Assembly (NCBI GenBank): GCA_026126105.1
Contig: JAHCJV010000014.1
Coordinates: 1-64,000 of the forward strand
DNA length: 64,000 bases
Direction of reading: 5' to 3'
Source of the DNA: Enhydrobacter sp.
GTDB taxonomy: Bacteria; Pseudomonadota; Alphaproteobacteria; Reyranellales; Reyranellaceae
How positions within the stretch are numbered: position 1 is the stretch's first letter; each line of letters begins with the position of its first letter. The notes beneath the pieces are model-generated. The model saw only the letters and a program-made list of their open reading frames with translations. It was not told where the DNA came from and searched no databases. Position numbers and translations under genes: made by a program. Below, one piece after another: positions 45,705 through 53,723 of the stretch.

Positions 45705-46214
45705 TCAGGGAAGCGTCACTCTCACCTGTCGTCCCCCGCGCAGATCGACGCGCTGCATCATCGAACCGCCTTCAACCTGAGTGGTGCCCTGCCATTTCAC
45801 GCTGCTCGTGACATACCAGACGCCGTCCGGCACACGCGAGAAGGAGAAACTTCCCGAACCGTCGCAGCGCGTCGTGCGCAACGTTGCGACATAAACCGGA
45901 TCGTCGCGATCGAACTTCTCCGCGCCGAGGCTGGCAGCGCGCATGCCCTTGGTCGCGTTGCCGAAAATCGCCGTCATGCGCGCGCGCGCATAGGCGCTGT
46001 CGGGTATGAGATTTGCAGACTGTCCGGCACATGTGTGATTCGTGCCGCCGGCCTTGATGAGCGCAATCCCGCTTACGGCGTTGGCCCCGGGTTTGCGCGC
46101 CCAGTCGAGTTCCGCCGGGGCGACCGGCGTCGAAAGAGCGGATTGTTGTGGTTCGAACTGGCTGCAAGCGGCAAGTGCCAGCGCCAACGCAAGGAGCAAG
46201 GCGGCATACTTCAT
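45705..46214 (-). CDS. lipoprotein with carboxypeptidase-regulatory-like fold
   Basis: A 169-residue lipoprotein. The signal MKYAALLLALALALAAC ends in a lipobox (LAAC), so the mature protein begins with a lipidated cysteine. The rest is beta-rich with four further cysteines (HTCAGQ, TRCDGSG). The pattern GSFSFSRVPDGVWYVTSSVKW recalls transthyretin-like/CarboxypepD regulatory domains. It probably faces the periplasm. It converges on the gamma-glutamyltransferase gene with a 24-base gap. Confidence 0.75.
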   Translation of the reverse strand: MKYAALLLALALALAACSQFEPQQSALSTPVAPAELDWARKPGANAVSGIALIKAGGTNHTCAGQSANLIPDSAYARARMTAIFGNATKGMRAASLGAEKFDRDDPVYVATLRTTRCDGSGSFSFSRVPDGVWYVTSSVKWQGTTQVEGGSMMQRVDLRGGRQVRVTLP

Positions 46215-46356
46215 TGGGAGGGTCTTTCCACTGATGGCCACGCAGCAAGTTAGCCCGGCACTGGCCGCCCGATTGTGTTCCTTTGGTGGTTCCTCGCCCC
46301 CGCAATCCCGGCGCGGAGCAAAGCGATGCAGTCCAAGTTGGCAGAACGCGTACCGC

Positions 46357-47346
46357 TTACGGCACCAGAACGGCTGCTCCTTGAATGCGACCCTCTCGCA
46401 GATCGGAGAGGGCGTCGTTGGCACGCTCGAGAGCGTATACGGTCGTGCTCGTGCGCACCTTCGCCATTCGCGCGATTTCCAGGAATTCCACGGCGTCCTG
46501 CCGCGTGAGATTGGCGACCGAGAGGACCTGCCGCTCCTCCCATAGAACACGATAGGGAAATGAAGGTATGTCGCTCATGTGGATGCCGCCGCAGACGACC
46601 CTGCCCGCCTTCCGTACAGCCTTGAGCGCTTGTGGAACCAGCGACCCGACCGGCGCGAATATGATCGCCGCATCGAGCAGATTTGGCGGGGGTTCGTCCG
46701 AACTACCGGCCCAGTGAACGCCGAGCGAGCGGGCGTGTGCCTGTGCGGCATCGTCGCCGGGGCTTGTGAAGGCATAGACCTCGCGACCTTGCCATCGGCA
46801 AACCTGCGCCAGGATATGGGCCGCCGCGCCAAATCCGTAGAGTCCAATCCGCCGGCCACCGCCCGCCTTCTTGAGGCAGCGCCAGCCGATCAGGCCGGCG
46901 CACATGAGCGGGGCCGTCGCGACAGGATCAACCTCGCGATCGAGCGGGAAGGCAAAGGCGGCATCGGCTACGACATGGGTGGCAAAGCCTCCATCGCGCG
47001 TATAGCCCGTGAACAGCGGACGATCGCAGAGATTCTCGTCGCCCGAGAGGCAATAGCAGCAGCATCCGCATGTGTGTCCCAGCCAGGGAATCCCCACCCT
47101 GAGACCGAGCAGCCCGGTGCTCACGCCGGCGCCGACGCCTTCGACCAAGCCGACGATCTCGTGCCCCGGAACCAGAGGCAGACGCGGTTCGGGCAGCTCG
47201 CCATCCACGACGTGCAGATCGGTCCGGCATACGGCGCAGGCTTCGACGCGAACTACGATCTCGCCCTGCCCAGGTTCTGGATCAGGACGGGTTTCGAGTG
47301 CCAAAGGCGCGCCAGGCACTCGCAGGACTATCGCCTTCATCGTCAT
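46357..47346 (-). CDS. zinc-dependent alcohol dehydrogenase (AdhA-like)
   Basis: A 329-residue MDR alcohol dehydrogenase. Catalytic zinc ligands are in ACAVCRTDLH and PGHEIVG. The structural zinc loop has its four cysteines in HTCGCCCYCLSGDENLC. The NAD-binding motif is IGLYGFGAAAHI. It may oxidise or form short alcohols to balance NADH. The ATG at 47346 overlaps the P-type ATPase stop (ATGA), placing it in the CBS-ATPase-ADH run behind FixK-type boxes. Confidence 0.9.
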   Translation of the reverse strand: MTMKAIVLRVPGAPLALETRPDPEPGQGEIVVRVEACAVCRTDLHVVDGELPEPRLPLVPGHEIVGLVEGVGAGVSTGLLGLRVGIPWLGHTCGCCCYCLSGDENLCDRPLFTGYTRDGGFATHVVADAAFAFPLDREVDPVATAPLMCAGLIGWRCLKKAGGGRRIGLYGFGAAAHILAQVCRWQGREVYAFTSPGDDAAQAHARSLGVHWAGSSDEPPPNLLDAAIIFAPVGSLVPQALKAVRKAGRVVCGGIHMSDIPSFPYRVLWEERQVLSVANLTRQDAVEFLEIARMAKVRTSTTVYALERANDALSDLREGRIQGAAVLVP

Positions 47347-49973
47347 CTGACCTTCTTGAATCCAAGCATGTCCTTCCGCGTCGCGCCCCAGGCCCGTGAA
47401 TTGAGGCCAAAGGCGAACCGCTTCAGCAGCTCGACCGATGCCAGATAGGCGATGGTGATCATGCCGACGCTTACCATGACCCCCACGTGCGGCGCCTGGA
47501 AGCCGAACCACAGTCCGATCGGACTGAAGGGTATTGCCATGGCGACGACAAGGGTGGCGAGCGAAGACGCGGCAAGCGCTGGGTGCGGCTGAGTGCTCCA
47601 CGGCCGACCAGTAGTGCGGATGATGAAGATAACCAGGATCTGCGTTGCCATCGATTCGAGAAACCAGACGGTGCGGAATTCCTCCGGCTGGGCATGAAGG
47701 ATCAACAGCAGCCCGGCGAAGGTCAGCAGATCGAAAATCGACGACAGCGGCCCCATCACACCGGCGAACCGAATTAGCGCGCTGATGTCCCAGACCTGGG
47801 GTTGCGCGACGGCCTCGGGTCGAGCGGTGTCGAAGGGTATGCCGATCTCGGACAAATCATAGAGGAGATTGTTGAGCAGGATCTGCGTCGGCAGCATCGG
47901 CAGGAAAGGCAGGAACAGCGACGCCGCCGCCATCGACAGCATGTTGCCGAAGTTCGAGCTGGCGCCCATGCGGACGTATTTCAGGATATTGACGAAGGTG
48001 CGCCGACCTTCTGCCACGCCGTCAGCCACAACCTCGAGATCGGAAGCGAGCAGGATCATGTCCGCGGCGGCCTGCGCCACGCCGGTGGCGCCGTCGACCG
48101 ACAGGCCAATATCGGCCACTTTCAGCGCCGGCGCGTCGTTGATGCCATCGCCCAGGAAGCCCACGACCTCTCCCCGGGACTGCAGCGCCTTGATCAGGCG
48201 CGACTTCTGGTCGGGTGTGAGGCGGCCATACGTGTCGACGGTCTGCACCTGCACGGCTAGCGCGTCGTCGCTCAGCTGAGCGATATCCGATCCCGAGAGG
48301 ACCGTCTCGAAATTCAGGCCGACCAGTCCGGCCAACCGTTTCACGACCAGCGGGTCGTCGCCGGACAAGATCTTGACCCGGATCCCGGCCGCCGCCATGC
48401 GGGCGATGGCGCCACTACAGCTGGCTTTTGGCGGATCAGCGAAGGCACAGATGCCCTCGTATGTCAGATTCGCTTCGTCGGCGGCTTCCAGATCGTGCGT
48501 CGTTCCTGACCAGGGTCTGGACGCGACGACGATGGATCGCAGCCCCTGCTCCGCCAGCACCCGCACGCCTGCCTGCGCCCGGTCGCGTTCGACCGGGCCC
48601 ATCGGCAGAACGCCAGCCGCCGTCCGCATCGAGCTGCAGAGCGGCAGCAACGCCTCTGATGCACCCTTGGCGAGCAGCAGCTTGCCCTCGGGCCCATCCA
48701 CGAGCACGGAGCCCAGTCGTCGGCTGAAATCGAAGGCGTGGCGGGCAAGCATCGTCCAGCCTTGAGCCGCGTCGGGCATGCCGCCGATCAATGCGATGTC
48801 GAGCGCACCGCGGTCGCCGCCCAGGACGGCGGATATGGCGCCGAGCCGCGCCGCGCGATCGTCGCTTGCCCCTGCAGCATCGAGGCTTTGCGCCAGGGTG
48901 ATTTCCGCCGCGGTGAGAGTGCCGGTCTTGTCGGTGCAAAGCACCGTCATCGCACCGAGATCGTGGATCGAGGCCAACCGCTTCACGATCACCTTCTGCG
49001 CTGCCATGCGCAGGGCCCCTCGGGACAGGGTAACCGTCGTGATCATGGGCAGCAATTCAGGTGTGAGCCCGACGGCGAGCGCCACGGAGAACATCAGCGA
49101 TTCGATCACCGGCCGGCCGAACAACACATGCGTGGTCAGCACAACGACGACCAGTGCAATGGTGAGGCGCGCCGTCAGCAGGCCAAAGGCATGAAGGTCG
49201 CGCTGGAAAGGCGAAGGAGACTGGCTTTCCGCCAACGCCGAGGCTGCTGCGCCGAACAGCGTGTTCCGACCAGTGCCGACGACCAGCGCTAGCGCCTCTC
49301 CGCTTTGCGCGACTGAGCCGCGAAACAAGGCGTTAAACGCCTCGCCGGCGTTGCGCGCGGTGACAACGCCAGGACGTTTCTCGGCCGGGTACGGCTCGCC
49401 TGTAAGTGCCGCCTCATTGGCCGTGAAGGCCCTCGCCTCGAGCACCAAAGCGTCGGCCGGGATAATGTCGCCGGCGCGCACTCGCACCACGTCCCCGGGC
49501 ACGACTCCATCCATCACAACCAATACAAATGCACCGTCCCGCTTGACTTCGGCTTTTAGCGCCACCGAACGACGGAGTTCCTCAGCAGCCTGCAGCGCCC
49601 GACCTTCCTGAAACGTGTCGAGACCGATCGACATCGACAAGATGACGACGATGATCGCGCCGCCAATCGCGTCGCCGGTCGCCACCGAAACCAGTCCAGC
49701 GGCAAGAAGAATGAGCGACAGCGGCTCGAGCAAGCGTCGCAGGACCGCACCGGCCACGCCCTTGCGACTGGCCACAACATCGACATTCAGCCCGAACTGT
49801 CGAAGGCGCGCCGCCGCCTCGTCCGACGCCAGACCGAGCGTCCCGCATCCCAGCTTGGCGCAGAGCGCTCCTGTGCCGAGGGTCCAAAATGGCGCCTCGG
49901 CTTCAGCCGAGGCCATTGAAAGCAACGTGGCATCGGTCGCTCTCCAGCGCAGCGGCACCGCGCTTCGCGACAC
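47343..49973 (-). CDS. P-type cation ATPase, MgtA-like
   Basis: An 876-residue P-type ATPase. The phosphorylation site is VLCTDKTGTLT, the actuator loop AALTGEPYPAEKR and the hinge GFLGDGINDAPALKVADIG. ANSSNFGNM-like ASSNFGNMLSMAAA and the C-terminal LNNLLYDLSEIGIPFD match the magnesium (P3B) group. It probably moves Mg2+ into the cell. The GTG at 49973 is used; an ATG at 49916 is an alternative, and neither has a strong ribosome site. It follows the CBS-BON gene by 43 bases. Confidence 0.9.
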   Translation of the reverse strand: MSRSAVPLRWRATDATLLSMASAEAEAPFWTLGTGALCAKLGCGTLGLASDEAAARLRQFGLNVDVVASRKGVAGAVLRRLLEPLSLILLAAGLVSVATGDAIGGAIIVVILSMSIGLDTFQEGRALQAAEELRRSVALKAEVKRDGAFVLVVMDGVVPGDVVRVRAGDIIPADALVLEARAFTANEAALTGEPYPAEKRPGVVTARNAGEAFNALFRGSVAQSGEALALVVGTGRNTLFGAAASALAESQSPSPFQRDLHAFGLLTARLTIALVVVVLTTHVLFGRPVIESLMFSVALAVGLTPELLPMITTVTLSRGALRMAAQKVIVKRLASIHDLGAMTVLCTDKTGTLTAAEITLAQSLDAAGASDDRAARLGAISAVLGGDRGALDIALIGGMPDAAQGWTMLARHAFDFSRRLGSVLVDGPEGKLLLAKGASEALLPLCSSMRTAAGVLPMGPVERDRAQAGVRVLAEQGLRSIVVASRPWSGTTHDLEAADEANLTYEGICAFADPPKASCSGAIARMAAAGIRVKILSGDDPLVVKRLAGLVGLNFETVLSGSDIAQLSDDALAVQVQTVDTYGRLTPDQKSRLIKALQSRGEVVGFLGDGINDAPALKVADIGLSVDGATGVAQAAADMILLASDLEVVADGVAEGRRTFVNILKYVRMGASSNFGNMLSMAAASLFLPFLPMLPTQILLNNLLYDLSEIGIPFDTARPEAVAQPQVWDISALIRFAGVMGPLSSIFDLLTFAGLLLILHAQPEEFRTVWFLESMATQILVIFIIRTTGRPWSTQPHPALAASSLATLVVAMAIPFSPIGLWFGFQAPHVGVMVSVGMITIAYLASVELLKRFAFGLNSRAWGATRKDMLGFKKVR

Positions 49974-49999
49974 ATCTAGGCACTAACGTAATCCGATGT

Positions 50000-50024
50000 G
50001 TGTCTAGCGGCGTAGTCTAGACAC
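50000..50024. repeat. inverted repeat at CBS gene stop
   Basis: GTGTCTAG and CTAGACAC form an eight-pair stem with a nine-base loop, covering the stop of the CBS-BON gene just before the ATPase gene. Without a T-tract it is more likely an RNA-processing or attenuation hairpin than a full terminator. Confidence 0.35.
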
Positions 50025-50712
50025 CCATGCCCACAGCGGCCGGCACGCGGCGCAAATGGTTCTTCACCTTCTTCACGCCGGAAACGTTCTCCGCAGCGAC
50101 GCGATATGCATTCGATGCAGCGTCGCTCGGCACCATGCCCCAAAGATGAACCACCCCCGCGTTGACGACGATGTTGATCGGCCATGGCGACGCCCAGGGC
50201 TGCTTGGCGATAAACGCCTCGACCTGGCGCCGTATCTCATTGTCCGAAGAGTGGGACTCCGTGACTTCCGGTCCGCGCGACAGCAAGGCCTGGAGCAGGT
50301 TGGAGCGGCTTACGACACCGACCACGACCTCGCCCCGCAACACGGGCAGGCGCTTGACCTTGTGCTTGGCCATCAGGTCGGCAATCTCCCCGAGAGTCGC
50401 ATCTTCCTGTACGGTGACGACCGATTTGGTCATTACGTCGGTCACTCGGCGGGCGTGGAAGCTCACGTATTCGGCCGCTGTGGTCGCATCGTCTACGAAT
50501 ATGCGCTGAAGCCAGGACTTGCGGGGCTCGGTGCCAATCTCCGCCCGCCGCATCAGGTCTGCTTCACTGACGATTCCGACTATCCTGCCGGTCCCGTCCA
50601 CCACCGGCATGGCGCTCACGCCAGCACCGACCAGATGCTCGGCGGCGTCGAAGACGGACGCAGCGGCGGAGATCGTCAGGATACCCGGGGACATTATCTG
50701 TGCTGCTCGCAT
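50017..50712 (-). CDS. CBS-pair and BON domain protein
   Basis: A 231-residue protein. Two CBS motifs are in AAQIMSPGILTISAAASVFDAAE and DVMTKSVVTVQEDATLGEIADLM, with the paired VSRSNLLQALL-type ends. A BON domain from about residue 155 (EIRRQVEAFIAKQPWA...INIVVNAGVVHLWG) completes it. CBS pairs bind AMP/ATP and sense energy charge; BON domains bind membranes or partners. AGGAGCGCG precedes the ATG. It is the first gene downstream of a FixK-type box and has a paralogue at 58.7 kb. Confidence 0.9.
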   Translation of the reverse strand: MRAAQIMSPGILTISAAASVFDAAEHLVGAGVSAMPVVDGTGRIVGIVSEADLMRRAEIGTEPRKSWLQRIFVDDATTAAEYVSFHARRVTDVMTKSVVTVQEDATLGEIADLMAKHKVKRLPVLRGEVVVGVVSRSNLLQALLSRGPEVTESHSSDNEIRRQVEAFIAKQPWASPWPINIVVNAGVVHLWGMVPSDAASNAYRVAAENVSGVKKVKNHLRRVPAAVGMGV

Positions 50713-50768
50713 CGCGCGCTCCTATTGATGACGATGGAGATTTGTCACGCCATTCGTCCCGCGCAGCC

Positions 50769-50782
50769 TTGAGCCAGATCAA
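50769..50782 (-). promoter_or_regulatory. FNR/FixK box for the CBS-ATPase-ADH run
   Basis: TTGAGCCAGATCAA fits TTGA-N6-TCAA exactly. Its centre is 63 bases from the CBS start codon. A class II site at -41.5 would start transcription near 50734, leaving a 21-base leader with the AGGAG ribosome site. Confidence 0.75.
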
Positions 50783-50790
50783 ATCATGAT

Positions 50791-50804
50791 TTGAGGCAGA
50801 TCAA
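50791..50804 (+). promoter_or_regulatory. FNR/FixK box for the eRF1-like/cytochrome run
   Basis: TTGAGGCAGATCAA fits TTGA-N6-TCAA exactly. A class II site here would start transcription near 50839, twenty bases before the ATG at 50859. Together with the box at 50769 it creates a 16-base palindrome (TCAAATCATGATTTGA). Confidence 0.75.
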
Positions 50805-50858
50805 GGTCACAACGCGGCGATCCGGCTTTCCTGAGATGAACAGCGAGAGGATCTGACA

Positions 50859-51266
50859 ATGTCTCATGCCCATGCGATCGTATGGATGGATGCCAAGGAG
50901 GCGCATGTCTTTCAATTTGGCGCCGACGATGTCGAGAAGGAGCGCATCAAGTCGCACAGCCCGTTCCGTAAGGTGCATCACAGGGCCGGCGTCATCGGCG
51001 CGGGCCACATGCATCCGCTTCACCGCTACTTCGACGAGATCGCGGAAGCGCTCATCGGCGTTCAACAATGGCTGCTGATCGGACCCGGGATGGCGAAAAC
51101 CGAAATGGCGAGCTACACTGAGCAACACCTACCGGAGTTGAATCGCAAGTTGCTCGGCGTCGAGCCGGCCGACCATCCGACCGATGGAGAGCTCCTCGCC
51201 CATGCCCGCAAGGCGTTCAAGAAGGCCGATCGCCTCCGCCCCAATTCTCCGACGCTGCGTGGCTAG
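50859..51266 (+). CDS. eRF1-like 'translational machinery' family protein
   Basis: A 135-residue protein of the bacterial group distantly related to archaeal/eukaryotic release factors. HAIVWMDAKEAHVFQF, then the histidine-rich VHHRAGVIGAGHMHPLHRYFDEIA, and LLIGPGMAKTEMASY, then ADHPTDGELLAHARKAFKKADRL, match that family. Members are poorly studied and appear in stress gene clusters. It lies behind a FixK-type box and is two bases from the cytochrome gene, so a role in low-oxygen translation control is a reasonable guess. Confidence 0.8.
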   Translation: MSHAHAIVWMDAKEAHVFQFGADDVEKERIKSHSPFRKVHHRAGVIGAGHMHPLHRYFDEIAEALIGVQQWLLIGPGMAKTEMASYTEQHLPELNRKLLGVEPADHPTDGELLAHARKAFKKADRLRPNSPTLRG

Positions 51267-51268
51267 GG

Positions 51269-51568
51269 ATGCTTCGCCTAATCCTCTGTTCCCTGTTGGT
51301 GCTGCCGAGCCTCGCACGTGCGGAGGACATCGAGCGCGGGCGTCTGCTGGCGCTGCGCTGGTGCGCAGGCTGTCATGTCGTGGACCGCTCGGCGACGGAA
51401 GCCCGCGCCGATGGCGTCCCGACTTTTCCGGCGATCGCCGGGAAGCCCAACAGCTCGTCCGAACATCTGCGGGCAGCCATGAATCCGATCCATGGCAGGA
51501 TGCCCGACCTGGCGCTCGGCAAACGCGATCAGGATGATTTGGCCGTCTATATTCTAAGCTTGAGGTGA
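51269..51568 (+). CDS. small class I cytochrome c
   Basis: A 99-residue periplasmic cytochrome. A signal peptide ends near ARAED. The heme motif is C32-A-G-C35-H36 and the axial methionine is probably M78 (HGRMPDL). It probably carries electrons between a reductase complex and a terminal oxidase. The start is two bases after the eRF1-like gene's stop, so both are probably under the FixK-type box at 50791. Confidence 0.9.
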   Translation: MLRLILCSLLVLPSLARAEDIERGRLLALRWCAGCHVVDRSATEARADGVPTFPAIAGKPNSSSEHLRAAMNPIHGRMPDLALGKRDQDDLAVYILSLR

Positions 51569-51652
51569 CGCGAAAATCGGATTCGCGCTCGCGACACCGC
51601 GCTTGCCCGCAAGTCCTATCCGCGATCCACGTCTTCGGCCGGCGACGTCGCT

Positions 51653-52741
51653 TCAGGTGGAAGGCACTGTGATGGGGGCGACATTGCGCTCGCGCTTCGC
51701 GTCGAGTGCATCGAGGGTCGTTAGAAGAATGCCTACTCGGTAGGCCGAGGACATCCACTCGGCGAGGCGCGGATAGTTATCGACGAGCCAATTGAAGGCA
51801 CCTTGAACGGCGACGAAGGCAGCAGCCGCCTGCGTGACCTCCCCCAGCGTGACACGCCCGATGATGTAGTTGGGCGCACAGAGCACGAGGCCGATGATCG
51901 GCGCCAGCAGCGTGTTGCCGTGCGACACGAATGTCGTGCGCATATGCTGGCCGCATAGCCGCTTCCATTGGTCGATCACGCTTTGCTGGGCGGCCGCGAG
52001 TGTGGGGGCATCCTCGGCATAGGGGCTCAAGGTCGTCCGTGTATTGACCCGCGCGACGACGTACTTGAAGTCCGCTTCGGCCTGGTTCTTGCGCTCGATG
52101 ACGTCGACCATGTACCGGCCCACAACCATCATCGATACCGTCGTTGCCGCTGCGTAAACGATGGAGGCCCCCACGAGATAGCCGGGAATCCGCACGACGC
52201 CTTCCCAGATCCGGATCTCGAGGCTGCCGCCCACGTTCCAGAGCACGACGACGAAAGTACCGGCAGCAAGCAGGGAACTCAGGAGGCCGACCACCAGATC
52301 GATCGGCGCGTCGGTCGCGATGCGCGCATCCTCGGTGATGCGATACTCCGGATTCTGGCGTTGGCCGTCCACGAACCCTGCGCGCTGGTAGCGTTGCTCC
52401 CCAAGCCACGCCGCGATGAGGCGACTGGTCAGCCAGTCGCGCCACAGACGCTGGAAGGTCATGCGCCCCCAGACGGCCGCGACGGCCAGCGAGATACTCG
52501 CGGTCGCGAGTACGAAAAGCAGTTGTGCCAAATGCCAGATCTGGCGGCCTTCGCGCGCTTCGAGGGCATTGAAGAAGTCGCGGTTCCAATAGTTGAGCCG
52601 GTATTGGACAAAGACCTGCAGCACGACGCCCACGACCAGAATGGTGAGCAGGGTCCACGCCGTCGGCCCTCGCCAGAAGCCCCCTGCCGTCTTCCAGAAG
52701 CGCCGCATGACGACGTGCGCGGACGAAATCTCGATCGGCAT
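51653..52741 (-). CDS. SbmA/BacA-YddA-type membrane transporter lacking an ATPase domain
   Basis: A 362-residue protein with about six to seven membrane helices. LNYWNRDFFNALEAREGRQIW, GQRQNPEYRITEDAR and RVTLGEVTQAAAAFVAVQGAFNWLVDNYPRLAEW are characteristic. The related YddA-type exporters continue for about 200 more residues with an ABC ATPase domain; none follows here. It is thus like proton-driven SbmA/BacA, or a truncated ABC exporter. It starts one base after glucokinase, which is an odd partner. Substrates of relatives are peptides, cobalamin or very-long-chain lipids. Confidence 0.8.
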   Translation of the reverse strand: MPIEISSAHVVMRRFWKTAGGFWRGPTAWTLLTILVVGVVLQVFVQYRLNYWNRDFFNALEAREGRQIWHLAQLLFVLATASISLAVAAVWGRMTFQRLWRDWLTSRLIAAWLGEQRYQRAGFVDGQRQNPEYRITEDARIATDAPIDLVVGLLSSLLAAGTFVVVLWNVGGSLEIRIWEGVVRIPGYLVGASIVYAAATTVSMMVVGRYMVDVIERKNQAEADFKYVVARVNTRTTLSPYAEDAPTLAAAQQSVIDQWKRLCGQHMRTTFVSHGNTLLAPIIGLVLCAPNYIIGRVTLGEVTQAAAAFVAVQGAFNWLVDNYPRLAEWMSSAYRVGILLTTLDALDAKRERNVAPITVPST

Positions 52742-52742
52742 G

Positions 52743-53723
52743 TCAGCGGCTCGCTGCCGGTCGCACCTGCTCCTGCGCCAGCCTTGCCAGGTTGATCAGA
52801 CCGGCAAATGCCGGCGTCGGATGAAGGATGACGCGTGTCGGAATGCGCTCAAGGTACGGCCGCATACGGCCCTTTGCCACGAAGTTCTCGCGGAATGCGG
52901 AGTGTGCCAGATGGTTGACGAACCGCGGCACGATGCCGCCGCCGATGAAGACTCCGCCCTTCGCTCCAAACGTCAAGGCGACATCACCCGCAACCGCTCC
53001 AAGGAAGGCACAGAAGGCGTCCACGGCGGCACGGCAAGTGGGCGAGCTGCCGTCGAAGGCCGCAGCCGTCACATCGCTCGGCGCCCGCCGGGGCGACTCG
53101 CAGCCTTCGAGCTCGGCGATCGCCTGATGCAGGTTGACCAGTCCAGCGCCCGACAGGACGCGTTCCGCCGACACGCGTCCGTAGCGCTGGCGGAGGACGG
53201 CGACGATACGGTCGTAGTAGCTGCTCATGCTCGCCAGCGAAGCATGGCCGCCTTCGCTGGCGACGACGCTGCGACCCGCGGGGCCGACTATGACGCACGC
53301 CATACCGAGCCCGGTACCGGGCGAGATGATGGCCATCGGGGACCCAGGGACGGCGCTGCCCTCGGGACCGATCGCGCGGCTTTGGCTGGGGGCGAGGTCG
53401 GGAAGCCCTCCAGCGGTAGCCTCGAGGTCGTTGACGATCCGCACCCAGGGAAGCGACAACGCCCGACCAATCTCCTCCTCGTCGAGAATCCATGCCGCAT
53501 TGGTGAGCTTGCATCGACCGCCCTCGACCGGACCGGCGGCCGCCAGCAGCGCGCCAGCGATTGGCTCGTCGCCATGGTCGACCGCCAGGAAGTCGCGCAT
53601 CGCTTCGATCGCACTGGGTCGTGACCCGACCTCGGTCGACCATGTGCCGCCGGTCAAGTGCCCGTTCGCCAGCGTGAAGCGGGCGTACGTGCCCCCAATG
53701 TCGGCGAGGAGAATGCGGCTCAT
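52743..53723 (-). CDS. glk: glucokinase
   Basis: A 326-residue ROK/Glk-type sugar kinase. The phosphate-1 motif is LLADIGGTYARFTLANG, then SPGTGLGMACVIVG and HASLASMS, and GGVFIGGGIVPRF near the end. It phosphorylates glucose with ATP. The ATG at 53723 overlaps the stop of the beta-glucosidase gene, so glucose freed by that enzyme is trapped at once. Confidence 0.92.
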   Translation of the reverse strand: MSRILLADIGGTYARFTLANGHLTGGTWSTEVGSRPSAIEAMRDFLAVDHGDEPIAGALLAAAGPVEGGRCKLTNAAWILDEEEIGRALSLPWVRIVNDLEATAGGLPDLAPSQSRAIGPEGSAVPGSPMAIISPGTGLGMACVIVGPAGRSVVASEGGHASLASMSSYYDRIVAVLRQRYGRVSAERVLSGAGLVNLHQAIAELEGCESPRRAPSDVTAAAFDGSSPTCRAAVDAFCAFLGAVAGDVALTFGAKGGVFIGGGIVPRFVNHLAHSAFRENFVAKGRMRPYLERIPTRVILHPTPAFAGLINLARLAQEQVRPAASR

